Below, one piece after another: positions 1 to 7,300 of a DNA stretch of 12,767 nt (positions are counted from its first letter, which is position 1; each line of letters begins with the position of its first letter). The notes beneath the pieces are model-generated. The model ran no database searches and was not told the origin of the DNA. It saw only the letters and a program-made list of their open reading frames with translations. Source of the stretch: an uncultured Oscillospiraceae bacterium (lineage in GTDB: Bacteria > Bacillota > Clostridia > Oscillospirales > Oscillospiraceae); assembly GCA_905205085.1 (NCBI GenBank), contig CAJLCG010000068.1, positions 1 through 12,767 of the forward strand. Direction: 5' to 3'. The translations under genes were made by a program, and so were the position numbers.

Positions 1-2
1 TT

Positions 3-122
3 GAACAGCTGGAGAAAAAGGTGGCGGAACACAACAATGTGGTAGAGCGTACCTACAAGCTGGAGGGACAGATGACCGAGGTGCAGCACGACATCCGGGA
101 CCTTAAGAGTGTAAAGGCATAA
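3..122 (+). CDS. C-terminal end of an XhlA-like phage lysis-module protein (partial)
   Basis: Only the last 39 codons are in the window; the frame is open from base 3 to the TAA at 120-122. The peptide is charged and helical (begins EQLEKKVAEHNN, ends DIRDLKSVKA) and reads as an amphipathic or coiled-coil helix. It resembles the small XhlA/hemolysin-like proteins that often precede holin and amidase genes in Firmicutes prophages. That assignment rests mainly on position just before a holin-like gene and an endolysin, because the start and any membrane anchor lie outside the window. No other reading frame here is open to the same extent. It could instead be the tail of a phage structural or base-plate accessory protein. 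Confidence 0.55.
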   Translation, partial: EQLEKKVAEHNNVVERTYKLEGQMTEVQHDIRDLKSVKA

Positions 123-191
123 GAAGAACTGAGAGAGGTTCAAAGAAGTCTTGGCCGAAAGAACACGGATATCCGGAGAAGGAAAGGAGAA

Positions 192-521
192 ATGAAACCG
201 ATGCCTGAGTTCATGGCGTATCTGCCTGTGCTGCTGACCGTGGTGCTGGGGCTGACTCTGGTGACCAATGTCATCGTACAGGTGCTCAAGGGGCTGCTGT
301 ACGACCGCATTCCCACTAATCTGCTGGCCTTTTTGACCGCGGCAGCGGTGACCACAGGGGCGGGCTTTGCCCTGTGGTCCTATTATGGATTTTTCATTAC
401 CGGGTGGATGATTGCCGCCCTGATTGCCCTGTGTTTTTTGGTGGCATTTGCCGCCATGTATGGCTATGATAAGCTGGTGCAGATGGTGGAGCAGGCCGGA
501 TGGATGAACAGCAAAAAATGA
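192..521 (+). CDS. Putative phage holin, 109 aa
   Basis: This is a small hydrophobic protein with about three predicted membrane segments: roughly residues 8-30 (LPVLLTVVLGLTLVTNVIVQ), 43-64, and 70-93. It ends in a short charged tail containing the GYDKLVQ stretch. A holin makes the membrane lesion that releases endolysin from the cytoplasm. The call is based on size, topology and position, since holins share little sequence. The start ATG at 192 has an AAAGGAGA ribosome binding site just upstream. The last 22 nt overlap the endolysin gene, which suggests coupled translation. It could also be an uncharacterised small membrane protein of a defective prophage. Confidence 0.65.
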   Translation: MKPMPEFMAYLPVLLTVVLGLTLVTNVIVQVLKGLLYDRIPTNLLAFLTAAAVTTGAGFALWSYYGFFITGWMIAALIALCFLVAFAAMYGYDKLVQMVEQAGWMNSKK

Positions 522-1339
522 AGCTGTATCAACAGTTTTTGTCCCGGAATGACTGCTATCGGGCCGGACGGACCATCACACCTCGGGGGGTGATGGTCCA
601 CTCCACCGGGGCCAACAATCCCAACCTGTGCCGATATGTGCCGGGCAATGAGACGATTGGCCGCAACACCGGCGGAAATCACTGGGATATGCCGGGCGTG
701 GGGGCCTGCGTTCATGCCTTTATCGGCAAGTTGGCCGACGGAAGTGTAGGGGTTGTGCAGACCCTGCCCTGGAACATGCGGGGCTGGCACTGTGGAACGG
801 GCAGCCGTGGCAGCGCCAACAATACACACATCTCCTTTGAGATCTGTGAGGACAGCCTGGAGAATTCCGACTACTTGGAATCCGTCTATCAGGCGGCTGT
901 GGAGCTGACGGCAGAGCTGTGCAGGCAGTACGGTCTGGACCCGGAGGCAGACGGTGTAGTGCTCTGCCACAGCGAAGGACATGCCCGAGGAATAGCCAGC
1001 AACCATGCCGATGTGATGCACTGGTTTCCCAAGTTCGGCAAGAATATGGATACCTTTCGGGCCGATGTAGCCCGGGTGCTGAGGGGGGAGGACGAGATGA
1101 CAGAGGAGCAGGTGCGGGCCATCATCCGGGAGGAACTGGCCGCCCAGGAGGCCCAAAGGGCGGCGGAGCCGGCGGACGACTGGGCCAAGCCCTACATCCA
1201 GGAGGCAGTCCAGGCCGGTATTTTGGACGGCGTAGAGGATGGCCGGGGCGGCATTACCATTGCCAGGCCCAAGGCCAATCCCACCCGGCAGGAGATGGCC
1301 ACCATGGGCGTGGCGCTGCTGAAGCATAATCAGGGCTAA
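500..1339 (+). CDS. N-acetylmuramoyl-L-alanine amidase (endolysin) with SLH-like C-terminus
   Basis: The 279-aa protein is an Amidase_2 (PGRP/T7-lysozyme type) zinc amidase that cleaves the bond between MurNAc and the stem peptide. Residues 28-185 carry the family features: MVHSTG with His34, ISFEICED with Glu114, and LCHSEGHARG (His157, His161) followed by NHADVMHWF (Asp171). His34, one of the histidines at 157/161 and Asp171 are the likely zinc-site residues. Residues 228-275 (from WAKPYIQEAVQAGILDG to PTRQEMATM) look like one SLH-type wall-binding repeat. There is no signal peptide, which fits holin-dependent release. ATG 500 has GGAG at 488-491. The ATG at 518, in a perfect ATGA overlap with the holin stop, is an alternative start giving 273 aa. 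The catalytic domain is confident; the phage origin is inferred from the neighbours. Confidence 0.9.
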   Translation: MDEQQKMKLYQQFLSRNDCYRAGRTITPRGVMVHSTGANNPNLCRYVPGNETIGRNTGGNHWDMPGVGACVHAFIGKLADGSVGVVQTLPWNMRGWHCGTGSRGSANNTHISFEICEDSLENSDYLESVYQAAVELTAELCRQYGLDPEADGVVLCHSEGHARGIASNHADVMHWFPKFGKNMDTFRADVARVLRGEDEMTEEQVRAIIREELAAQEAQRAAEPADDWAKPYIQEAVQAGILDGVEDGRGGITIARPKANPTRQEMATMGVALLKHNQG

Positions 1340-1381
1340 TTTGGAAGGCTGTGCTGCTTTCCGGAGGACAGTCTGCGCGTG

Positions 1382-1427
1382 AAAAAACAAGGGGCACCTG
1401 CCAGAAGGCAGGTGCCCCTTGCTTTAA
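1382..1427 (-). terminator. Shared intrinsic terminator, best for the minus-strand DUF2812 operon
   Basis: A perfect 15-bp stem (CAAGGGGCACCTGCC at 1388-1402, complement at 1407-1421) closes an AGAA loop. The A6 run at 1382-1387 becomes a U-tract when read on the minus strand, 20 nt after the stop codon of the DUF2812 gene. On the plus strand the tail is only CTTTAAA, so it is probably weaker for the endolysin transcript. Confidence 0.88.
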
Positions 1428-1441
1428 ATGGGAGCGGAGAG

Positions 1442-2653
1442 TCAGGGAACCACCATAGCGGCGATCTCCTCCAGGTGGTCCTCCAGGTCCTGGGGCCCCC
1501 AGTAGCGCAGGATCACGGCGCGGCCGTTTCCAGCGGCCGCGGCCACCTGGTATTCGCTGTTGGAGCTGGAAGCGATGGCCAGATAGTCTGCCTCGCCCAC
1601 CTGGTGCTCTGTCACGGACCAGGGGCCCAGGGGCTCCTCATCCACCCGGCGGGCGGCGTCCTCATGGACAGTCTGGTAGTCCAGCAGGTCCCGAGCCAGG
1701 GGTTGGTCCAGAGCGGGGAAGAGGGGGCGGTACCAGTGGAGGGTCATATGCACTGAAATCTGATCTTTGACGATGCTGCCGCTCTGCATCACCTCCCACT
1801 GGGTGGGGAACAGGAGTGTCCCGGTCCGCTGGCAGGAATTGGAGATGGTAACGCCGTTGTACTCGGAGAGATTGGGGTGGTAGTCCTCCCCCTCCCACTG
1901 GGTAAGAAGGACCGGTTCAAAGTCCCCGGGGCGGCCCTCCGTGCCCAGCGACCAGAGGTTCTGGGGCAAGGAGAGGAGTGCCCGGGCCAGAAACATGCAC
2001 AGTAGCAGGGTGAGGAAGAGCAGGTACGACGCATTGCGCACGCCATACCAGCGGGAGCTGGCGGGGACAGGGGTCAGGGCGTGGCCCACCTCCAGATGGA
2101 CGATCATGCGGTGTACCCGCCGCCAGTCCAACAGGGCGGGAATCAGATACACCAGTGAGAGAAACCCAAACAGCAGGCCCATATTGGTAAGGTCACTCAG
2201 GGTCAGCGCAGTGAGAAGCGACCCGTGGCCCAGAACCCCAATGAGAGACAGCACAAAAGAGAACGCCAAAATCCAGGCAAGGAAGGAACAGCTTCGCTTG
2301 ACCTTCCGTTCCATCTGTCTTAAAAGCTGGGCGTGGGTTTGGGGGTCGGTGTGAGGCTCCGGGGCATAGGGGTCTTGGGTGCAGAAGAGAAGCAGCAGCC
2401 CCGTGGAGCACACATATTCCCAACCCATCTCGCGATAGAGAGTGAGCAGACCGGGGACAGGATCAGGCTCCCGGTCGGTGTTACAGTAGTCCAGCCGGTA
2501 GCGGACGGTGCGGGGAGTATCCCGGGTAAAGGTGCACAGCAGAGAGCCGTACTGTTTGAGATACAGGCCCCGGGCTGCCTGCTCCTCCAGCCAGTTTTCC
2601 GTGCCGGGGATGTCATAGGGATGTACAGGGATCAGCTTGCGGACGTATTTCAT
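1442..2653 (-). CDS. DUF2812-family membrane protein C (third in operon), 403 aa
   Basis: The N-terminal ~105 residues match the DUF2812 pattern: LIPVHPYDIPGTENWLEEQA, then GLYLKQYGS, then MGWEYVCSTG and a DPYAPEPHTDP segment. Three hydrophobic segments follow at about 122-142, 155-174 and 208-226, then a ~175-residue region ending AAGNGRAVILRYWG and DLEDHLEEIAAMVV. The start at 2653 was chosen over the upstream ATG at 2755 because GGAGG (complement of 2661-2665) sits just before it and the longer form would run into the preceding gene. It lies 25 nt after gene B and ends 20 nt before the terminator. The molecular function is not known. Of the three paralogues it has the shortest N-terminal domain. 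Confidence 0.85.
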   Translation of the reverse strand: MKYVRKLIPVHPYDIPGTENWLEEQAARGLYLKQYGSLLCTFTRDTPRTVRYRLDYCNTDREPDPVPGLLTLYREMGWEYVCSTGLLLLFCTQDPYAPEPHTDPQTHAQLLRQMERKVKRSCSFLAWILAFSFVLSLIGVLGHGSLLTALTLSDLTNMGLLFGFLSLVYLIPALLDWRRVHRMIVHLEVGHALTPVPASSRWYGVRNASYLLFLTLLLCMFLARALLSLPQNLWSLGTEGRPGDFEPVLLTQWEGEDYHPNLSEYNGVTISNSCQRTGTLLFPTQWEVMQSGSIVKDQISVHMTLHWYRPLFPALDQPLARDLLDYQTVHEDAARRVDEEPLGPWSVTEHQVGEADYLAIASSSNSEYQVAAAAGNGRAVILRYWGPQDLEDHLEEIAAMVVP

Positions 2654-2678
2654 AAAAATTCCTCCGTTTCGCAAGGAG

Positions 2679-3971
2679 TCAATCCTGCGCCAGACGCTGA
2701 ACCAGCAGCTCCAGAGCGGCCTTACTGTCCACCGCGCCGGAGCAGTTGAGGACAAACACCCGATTATCCGCCCAGCCGATGTAAACGGTGTTGGCAGCAG
2801 TTTGGTCCGGATTCCGGTAGATAAAGCGGGTCAGACCGTCCAGGCCGGGGACGGACAGCGCTTCTTCCTGCGTGAAGTCAGCGGCGTTTAACCCATCCGG
2901 GTTAGATGTGGAGGTATCTGCATTACAAATCTTGCGAAATTGTTCCAGAGCATTGTGGCGAGCCGCCACCTGGCCCCGGTACACCGCCTGGGCCAGGGAG
3001 GGAGAGAGGGTCTGGACCGACTCCTGGTAGAGCCGGGTATCCTGCTTCGGCCCGTCGTTTACCCGCACCATGCCGCCCTGGGCTACATCATACTGCTGAG
3101 GGGCTAGCAGGGAGTGGTCGAAGGTGTCGTTGCGCAGCAGTTCCGCAGGCCCGTATTCCCGCAGAGCGGCTCCAGCGGGAAGCACCTCCTGCAAGGTGAC
3201 GTGGGGAAAGTCCCACTCCTCCGGACCGGAGAGATACTGGGTACGCTGCGCACCGGACAGGATAAGAAAAATCGCAAACAGGACAAACGCGGCCAATGAA
3301 AAGAGAGAGATCAGATTATGGCAGAGCTCGGGATAGCGGCGGGAACCCGCAGGGGGCCATTCTCCCCGGCGAAAACTGGCCTGGACCCGGCGAATACCCC
3401 GGGAGGTACGCCATCCCTGGATGACTACATTAAGGACAAGGGTCAGCATAGTGGCATAGATGGGGATGAGCACATCGGAATGGAGGATCAGGCGCATAAC
3501 AAATTCCATGGGTCCGTTGAGCAACTGAGGCCACTCGTCCCAAAACAGCACAGCGGCCCAAACCAGCAGGATAGGCAGGCTGATCCATGCCCAGCGCACC
3601 TGTTTCTTCATGGCCCAGCACAGACTGTCCGCGTCATTATAGAGCTCCGGAGCCTCCGGATCATCACAGCGGTAAATGGCGTAGAGCTGGTTGATCTGAC
3701 CTACATAGTTCCATCCCAGCGCCTGGTATCCTTCCTCCCGCTTTTTCAGTTCCACCACTCCAAGCCGCTCTTGCATGGGGTCCAGACGATAGCGGGCGTG
3801 GACAGCGGATGGGTCCTTTTTAAAATAAGCAATGCCGATAAAGCTCCATCCCGGCCACTTCACCAGGGCGTAGCCTGCCTGGGCCTGCTCGTTGAGCCAG
3901 GTTTGCAGGCCGGTAAAATCCCACAGGCCATAGGGGACAAGCTTTTTTACCCGTTTTTCCTCGCGCTTCAT
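2679..3971 (-). CDS. DUF2812-family membrane protein B (second in operon), 430 aa
   Basis: It is the same build as its two neighbours. An N-terminal DUF2812 domain (residues ~9-118; LVPYGLWDFTGLQTWLNEQA, LGWNYVGQINQLYAIYRCDD) is followed by hydrophobic segments at about 127-145, 166-186 and 220-240 and a C-terminal soluble region to residue 430. The region ends NTVYIGWADNRVFVLNCSG and a final helix (ALELLVQRLAQD), comparable to the ends of A and C. The start ATG at 3971 has AAGGAGGG about 7 nt upstream. The gap to gene A is 16 nt, so the two are almost certainly co-transcribed. Function is unknown. In Firmicutes, DUF2812 genes often sit next to PadR regulators, as here. A single cysteine occurs near the end of the C-terminal region, so a disulphide there is unlikely. 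Confidence 0.87.
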   Translation of the reverse strand: MKREEKRVKKLVPYGLWDFTGLQTWLNEQAQAGYALVKWPGWSFIGIAYFKKDPSAVHARYRLDPMQERLGVVELKKREEGYQALGWNYVGQINQLYAIYRCDDPEAPELYNDADSLCWAMKKQVRWAWISLPILLVWAAVLFWDEWPQLLNGPMEFVMRLILHSDVLIPIYATMLTLVLNVVIQGWRTSRGIRRVQASFRRGEWPPAGSRRYPELCHNLISLFSLAAFVLFAIFLILSGAQRTQYLSGPEEWDFPHVTLQEVLPAGAALREYGPAELLRNDTFDHSLLAPQQYDVAQGGMVRVNDGPKQDTRLYQESVQTLSPSLAQAVYRGQVAARHNALEQFRKICNADTSTSNPDGLNAADFTQEEALSVPGLDGLTRFIYRNPDQTAANTVYIGWADNRVFVLNCSGAVDSKAALELLVQRLAQD

Positions 3972-3987
3972 GTGATAGCCCTCCTTT

Positions 3988-5190
3988 TTAAAGGCGTTCC
4001 AGCATGGCGGCGAACTGATCCAGATGTTCGGTCAAATTTTGCTCCCCATAGTAGTCAGCAAAGAGTACGGTATTTCCGCGGCGAAGAATAAGTACCCCGC
4101 CGGGTAAGAAAACGCGAGTCTCCCCGGTGAGCTCGTTGGTATGGGTCCATTCCTCCCGAGGGGCGTAGTGTATTTCATCCAGCCCATAAGTGAGGGCCAT
4201 CTCCTCGTATTCCCCGGAGTCGTTGATTTTTTGACGGCTCCACTCCTCGGTCCTTCGCTCTGCCAGCACCTCCAGTGGATAGCGGACGATGGAAATTTCC
4301 AGATGAGGGACATCGTCTGGGTTCTGGTTCGGGCCAAAGGAACCATACTGCCGGAAGTACCAATGCTCTGGGTCCAGCAACGTGCCTCCGTGGGAGATAT
4401 AGTCCGGATTATACATGTAGTTTCCGGAGAGGCGAAAGTCTTTCCCCTCAATATCGGTGAGGGTGACAAAGCCTGAGCCCTCCAGATCATAGGGACGGTA
4501 GTCGGTTCCGGAAAGGAGCTGAATGGTATTGACCAGAACCGGCAGCAGGATCAGCCATCCCACTGCCAGCAGCCAGCCCACGCCACGGTGTCCATGAACC
4601 TTGCTGCCCCTTTGTACCGCCCGGCGGTAACCCATCAGGTGGAACAGCCCCAGCAGGTAAGACAGATCGATGAGAAGGAAACCCAACATAGCCAGCAGGA
4701 AGGGGATAGTGGTGCCGTTGGAGAAAGTTTCCACAGGGTAGTACCGAAGCCACCACAGGTCAATTTCCCAAGGTGCGCCCTGCCAATAGAGTCCCAGCAA
4801 CAGGAGATTGGCAGCCAGGAGCAGTGCCCCGCCGGCCAGCTTCTGGCGGAAGAATTTCTTTAGTGTGTAGTCCAGAGTATCCGGATCGGTGTGGGCGCAG
4901 GCTTCCAGATCGGTAGAGGCGTAGACGTAGTAGTTTCCCCGGAACATGCCCCAATACTGCCAGCCTGCGTCCTCATAGATGGCGTTTCCCTCCGGGTCCT
5001 CGTCGGTATTGCCCAGGATGGGCTCCAGATGGACCTGTACCGACTCCGGGTGACTGCGCTCAAAGCAGACCAGCGGCCCGAAGGTCATGGTGAAACGCAG
5101 TCCCTGGGCGGCCATAGAACTCAGCCAGCCCTCCAGACCGGAGATATCAAAGCCTCCAAAGGGAAGGATGCGGATGGTGGTTTTGGTCAT
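3988..5190 (-). CDS. DUF2812-family membrane protein A (first after padR), 400 aa
   Basis: The DUF2812 domain spans residues ~6-112: ILPFGGFDISGLEGWLSSMA, AAQGLRF, GWQYWGMFRGNYYVYASTD, then EACAHTDPDTL. Membrane segments are predicted near 119-137, 161-185 and 203-226. The remaining ~170 residues are hydrophilic and end VLILRRGNTVLFADYYGEQ followed by LTEHLDQFAAMLERL. If the N-terminus is cytoplasmic, three spans would place this end outside the cell. The ATG at 5190 overlaps the padR TGA (ATGA, 5187-5190), and its ribosome binding site GAGGAGG lies inside the padR 3' end, so translation is probably coupled. The function is not established. The tight coupling suggests the protein and the PadR regulator act in one response, which is inference. 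Confidence 0.87.
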   Translation of the reverse strand: MTKTTIRILPFGGFDISGLEGWLSSMAAQGLRFTMTFGPLVCFERSHPESVQVHLEPILGNTDEDPEGNAIYEDAGWQYWGMFRGNYYVYASTDLEACAHTDPDTLDYTLKKFFRQKLAGGALLLAANLLLLGLYWQGAPWEIDLWWLRYYPVETFSNGTTIPFLLAMLGFLLIDLSYLLGLFHLMGYRRAVQRGSKVHGHRGVGWLLAVGWLILLPVLVNTIQLLSGTDYRPYDLEGSGFVTLTDIEGKDFRLSGNYMYNPDYISHGGTLLDPEHWYFRQYGSFGPNQNPDDVPHLEISIVRYPLEVLAERRTEEWSRQKINDSGEYEEMALTYGLDEIHYAPREEWTHTNELTGETRVFLPGGVLILRRGNTVLFADYYGEQNLTEHLDQFAAMLERL

Positions 5191-5498
5191 AACAGCGCCT
5201 CCTCTCCGTCCCGGACGCAGGCACGCAGCCGTTCCAGCTCCTCTTCATAGGCCTCCCGGCCCTTGGAGGTGAGGCGGTAGGTGCGCTTGCGTCCCTCCAC
5301 TTCGGTCTCCTCGATGAGTTTTTCGTCCTGAAATTTATTCAGCAGGGTGTATAGGGTACCAGGGCCCAGCTTTACCCGTCCCCGGGTCTTTTTTTCCACG
5401 AAAGCGGCCACATCGATGCCGCACATCTCGCCGTGGAGAAAGGCCATGAGAACGTAAAACATAGGCTCGGTGAGCGGGCCGCGGTTCTTGCCTCCCAT
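5187..5498 (-). CDS. PadR-family transcriptional regulator, 103 aa
   Basis: This is a short winged-helix DNA-binding protein of the PadR type. The signature runs LTEPMFYVLMAFLHGEMCGID, then VKLGPGTLYTLLNKFQDEKLI (recognition helix region) and the wing EVEGRKRTYRLTSKG, followed by a C-terminal dimerisation helix (EAYEEELERLRACVR). The length of 103 aa fits the compact PadR-s2 subgroup, which lacks a long C-terminal domain. The start at 5498 is preceded by AGGAGGTGA and has the expected domain edge; longer in-frame starts run through the promoter. It is the first gene of the operon with the three DUF2812 genes and almost certainly represses it, because its promoter is embedded in three copies of an ATATC-N7-GATAT dyad. 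The effector is unknown. Confidence 0.92.
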   Translation of the reverse strand: MGGKNRGPLTEPMFYVLMAFLHGEMCGIDVAAFVEKKTRGRVKLGPGTLYTLLNKFQDEKLIEETEVEGRKRTYRLTSKGREAYEEELERLRACVRDGEEALL

Positions 5499-5512
5499 GG
5501 CGTCACCTCCTA

Positions 5513-5563
5513 ATATCACGTTTCGATATCGTCTAATGATATTATAATATCGCCCCTCGATAT
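5513..5563. promoter_or_regulatory. Three tandem 17-bp inverted repeats, putative PadR operators
   Basis: Three dyads with ATATC and GATAT half-sites held 7 nt apart lie at 5513-5529 (ATATCACGTTTCGATAT), 5526-5542 (ATATCGTCTAATGATAT) and 5547-5563 (ATATCGCCCCTCGATAT). The third is the most symmetric, with 6-bp arms, and exactly fills the 17-bp spacer between -35 and -10. The other two cover the end of the -10 and the start region. Centres are 13 and 21 bp apart. Sites 1 and 2 share the central ATAT. The placement predicts autorepression by the adjacent PadR protein. Confidence 0.75.
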
Positions 5564-5569
5564 TGTCAA
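5541..5569 (-). promoter_or_regulatory. Perfect-consensus sigma-A promoter of the padR-DUF2812 operon
   Basis: Read on the minus strand, TTGACA (5564-5569) and TATAAT (5541-5546) are separated by exactly 17 bp. All twelve hexamer bases match the housekeeping consensus. Transcription should start near 5534, giving a leader of about 36 nt with the AGGAGG site before the ATG at 5498. Such a strong promoter would need tight repression, which the overlapping operators could give. Confidence 0.88.
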
Positions 5570-5604
5570 CAGGCACTGAAAATTCTCCCCTGGGCGACAC
5601 CGGG

Positions 5605-5639
5605 TTGTGACGGCTTTCGTTGGGGAGAGACACTATAAT
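5605..5639 (+). promoter_or_regulatory. Candidate spoIIG promoter with over-long spacer
   Basis: A perfect TATAAT sits at 5634-5639, about 40 nt before the spoIIGA start, but no -35 hexamer lies 16-18 bp upstream. The nearest match, TTGTGA at 5605-5610, leaves 23 bp. In Bacillus subtilis the spoIIG promoter likewise has an over-long spacer and is activated by Spo0A. A GGCGACA segment at 5593-5599 (TGTCGCC on the other strand) shares five bases with the 0A box TGTCGAA. The Spo0A role is inference. Confidence 0.45.
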
Positions 5640-5677
5640 GGACGGTGTTGACAAGCAGGGGAGAGGAGGAGAAGGTC

Positions 5678-6532
5678 ATGACCGTCATCTATGTGGACAC
5701 CCTGTTTCTGCTCAACGCCCTGGTGGACTACCTGCTGCTGCTGTGCGCCGCCCGGCTGGCCGGGGAGCCCTTGAAGCGTCTACGCTTTGCCCTGGGAGCA
5801 GTGCTGGGAGGCGGCTACGCGGTGGCCATTTTCCTGCCTGGACTGGGTTTTCTGGAGCGGCCAGCCTGCCGGTTTGCCGCGGCGGTACTGATGGTGCTGG
5901 CCGCCTTTTGGGGTAGCCGACGGCTGGGGCGGCAGGTGCTGATTTTTTTTGCCCTGTCCTGCGCCTTTGCCGGAGGAGTGTTGGCCATCTCTATGCTGGG
6001 AGGACAGGGCCTGAGCCTGAATCGCGGGGTCATCTACTCGGGGATGGATTTGAAGATCGTGCTGCTGTCAGCAGCGGGGTGCTATGTGGCATTGTCTCTG
6101 CTGCTTCAAAAAGCTGTAAGGCATACTAGATTTACAGGAGAACTGAAAGCGGTGCGCCTGGAACTGGGAGCGCGGGCGGTGGAACTCACCGCCCTCACCG
6201 ACACGGGGAATACCCTGACCGACCCGGTGACCGGCCAGGGGGTTATGGTGGCGGAGGGGGAGCGGCTGCTGCCTCTGTTTGAACCGTCCCAGCGCCCCAG
6301 TACCCAGGAATTGCAGGACCCGGCAGGGGCCATGGAGCGGCTGACCGGAGCGGGAGGCCATTTTCGCCTATTGCCCTACCGCTCGGTAGGGGTAGACCGG
6401 GGACTGCTGCTGGCGGTGCGGGTAGACCGGGCGGTGGTAAACGGAGAGAACCGGGGGGCCATGGTGGTGGCCCTGTCCCCCAACCCAGTGTCCGACGGGG
6501 GCGGCTACGGGGCCCTGCTAGGGGAATGCTGA
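5678..6532 (+). CDS. spoIIGA: SpoIIGA, sporulation sigma-E factor processing aspartic peptidase
   Basis: SpoIIGA is a membrane-embedded aspartic protease in the sporulation septum that cleaves the pro-sequence from pro-sigma-E in the mother cell, after a signal from the forespore protein SpoIIR. The 284-aa protein starts [13 protein letters not shown] and has about five membrane segments (near residues 5-25, 36-56, 60-80, 87-107, 127-145). The C-terminal protease domain holds the catalytic motif [11 protein letters not shown] with Asp175, plus PYRSVG (233-238) and [17 protein letters not shown] near the end, all typical of the family. The start at 5678 follows GAGGAGGAGAAGG; the upstream ATG at 5645 lacks a good site. 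The stop overlaps or abuts the sigE start region, as expected for the spoIIG operon. The first gene of that operon is intact here. Confidence 0.95.
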   Translation: MTVIYVDTLFLLNALVDYLLLLCAARLAGEPLKRLRFALGAVLGGGYAVAIFLPGLGFLERPACRFAAAVLMVLAAFWGSRRLGRQVLIFFALSCAFAGGVLAISMLGGQGLSLNRGVIYSGMDLKIVLLSAAGCYVALSLLLQKAVRHTRFTGELKAVRLELGARAVELTALTDTGNTLTDPVTGQGVMVAEGERLLPLFEPSQRPSTQELQDPAGAMERLTGAGGHFRLLPYRSVGVDRGLLLAVRVDRAVVNGENRGAMVVALSPNPVSDGGGYGALLGEC

Positions 6533-6546
6533 AAGGATGGATGGAT

Positions 6547-7260
6547 ATGAGCAATAGTTGGAAAGCGCGGATTCTGGCCCTGCTGGAGCGATTGGGGCTG
6601 TGGTCGCCGGGGAAGATCATGTACATCGGGGGCAGCGACACCCTGCCCACCCCTCTGAGCCGGGAGGAGGAGGGAGAACTGATGGAGCGGCTCCAGCAGG
6701 GGGACCAGCGGGCCCGGCAGACCCTCATTGAGCACAACCTGCGCCTGGTGGTCTATATTGCCCGGCGGTTTGAAAATACAGGCATCAACATTGAGGACCT
6801 CATCTCCATCGGGACCATCGGCCTTATTAAGGCGGTGGGTACCTACCAGCCCGCCCGGAGCATCAAGCTGGCCACCTATGCCTCCCGGTGCATCGAAAAT
6901 GAGATCCTTATGTATCTGCGCAAAACCTCCAGCCAGAAGACGGAGCTCTCCTTTGACGAACCCCTGAACACCGACTGGGACGGCAACGAGCTGCTTCTCT
7001 CCGATATTTTGGGCACTGACGGAGATCTGGTCATGCGGCCCATCGAGGCGGATGTGGACCGCCAGCTTCTCCGCCAGGCTCTGGAAAAGCTGGACGAGCG
7101 GGAGCGGACCATCATTACCCTGCGCTTCGGCCTGGGGGGCGGAGAGGAGCAGACCCAGAAGGAAGTGGCCGACCAAATGGGCATCTCCCAATCCTACATC
7201 TCCCGGCTGGAGAAGCGGATCATCCAGCGTCTAAAGAAGGAGATGCTGCGCCTGATGTGA
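6547..7260 (+). CDS. sigE: RNA polymerase sporulation sigma factor SigE (pro-sigma-E)
   Basis: Sigma-E directs early mother-cell transcription during endospore formation. From the ATG at 6547 the protein has 237 aa, close to the usual ~239. The N-terminal ~25 residues ([14 protein letters not shown]) form the amphipathic pro-sequence, and the conserved [14 protein letters not shown] marks the processing region near residue 26. Region 2 carries [20 protein letters not shown], then [12 protein letters not shown] and [17 protein letters not shown] (residues ~64-125). Region 4 holds the helix-turn-helix [20 protein letters not shown] (203-222). The start at 6547 was chosen because AAAGGA at 6532-6537 is 9 nt away. 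ATGs at 6526 (overlapping spoIIGA) and 6541 are possible, adding 7 or 2 residues. The sigG gene that often follows sigE is not next; rex is. Confidence 0.96.
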   Translation: MSNSWKARILALLERLGLWSPGKIMYIGGSDTLPTPLSREEEGELMERLQQGDQRARQTLIEHNLRLVVYIARRFENTGINIEDLISIGTIGLIKAVGTYQPARSIKLATYASRCIENEILMYLRKTSSQKTELSFDEPLNTDWDGNELLLSDILGTDGDLVMRPIEADVDRQLLRQALEKLDERERTIITLRFGLGGGEEQTQKEVADQMGISQSYISRLEKRIIQRLKKEMLRLM

Positions 7261-7300
7261 GAGGGCGCAGGAATTTCCAAGGCGGGGTGGGGAAAATGGT

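Noticed and set aside
166..175. Palindrome CGGATATCCG upstream of the holin gene, resembling the PadR dyad centre
   Set aside because: Its arms lack the 7-nt gap of the ATATC-N7-GATAT sites and no promoter is nearby; a chance 10-bp palindrome.
464..1390. Long minus-strand frame (308 codons) opposite the endolysin
   Set aside because: It lies antisense to a clear Amidase_2 gene, has no convincing ribosome binding site and no recognisable domain; a shadow of GC-rich codon use.
1527..1549. GC-only palindromic stretch with GCGGCCGC inside a coding region
   Set aside because: It codes for an Ala/Gly-rich part of the DUF2812 protein (AAAAGNGRA); composition explains it and there is no U-tract.
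5648..5653. TTGACA just before the spoIIGA ribosome binding site
   Set aside because: No -10 at any acceptable distance before the start codon; it overlaps the leader of the predicted transcript.
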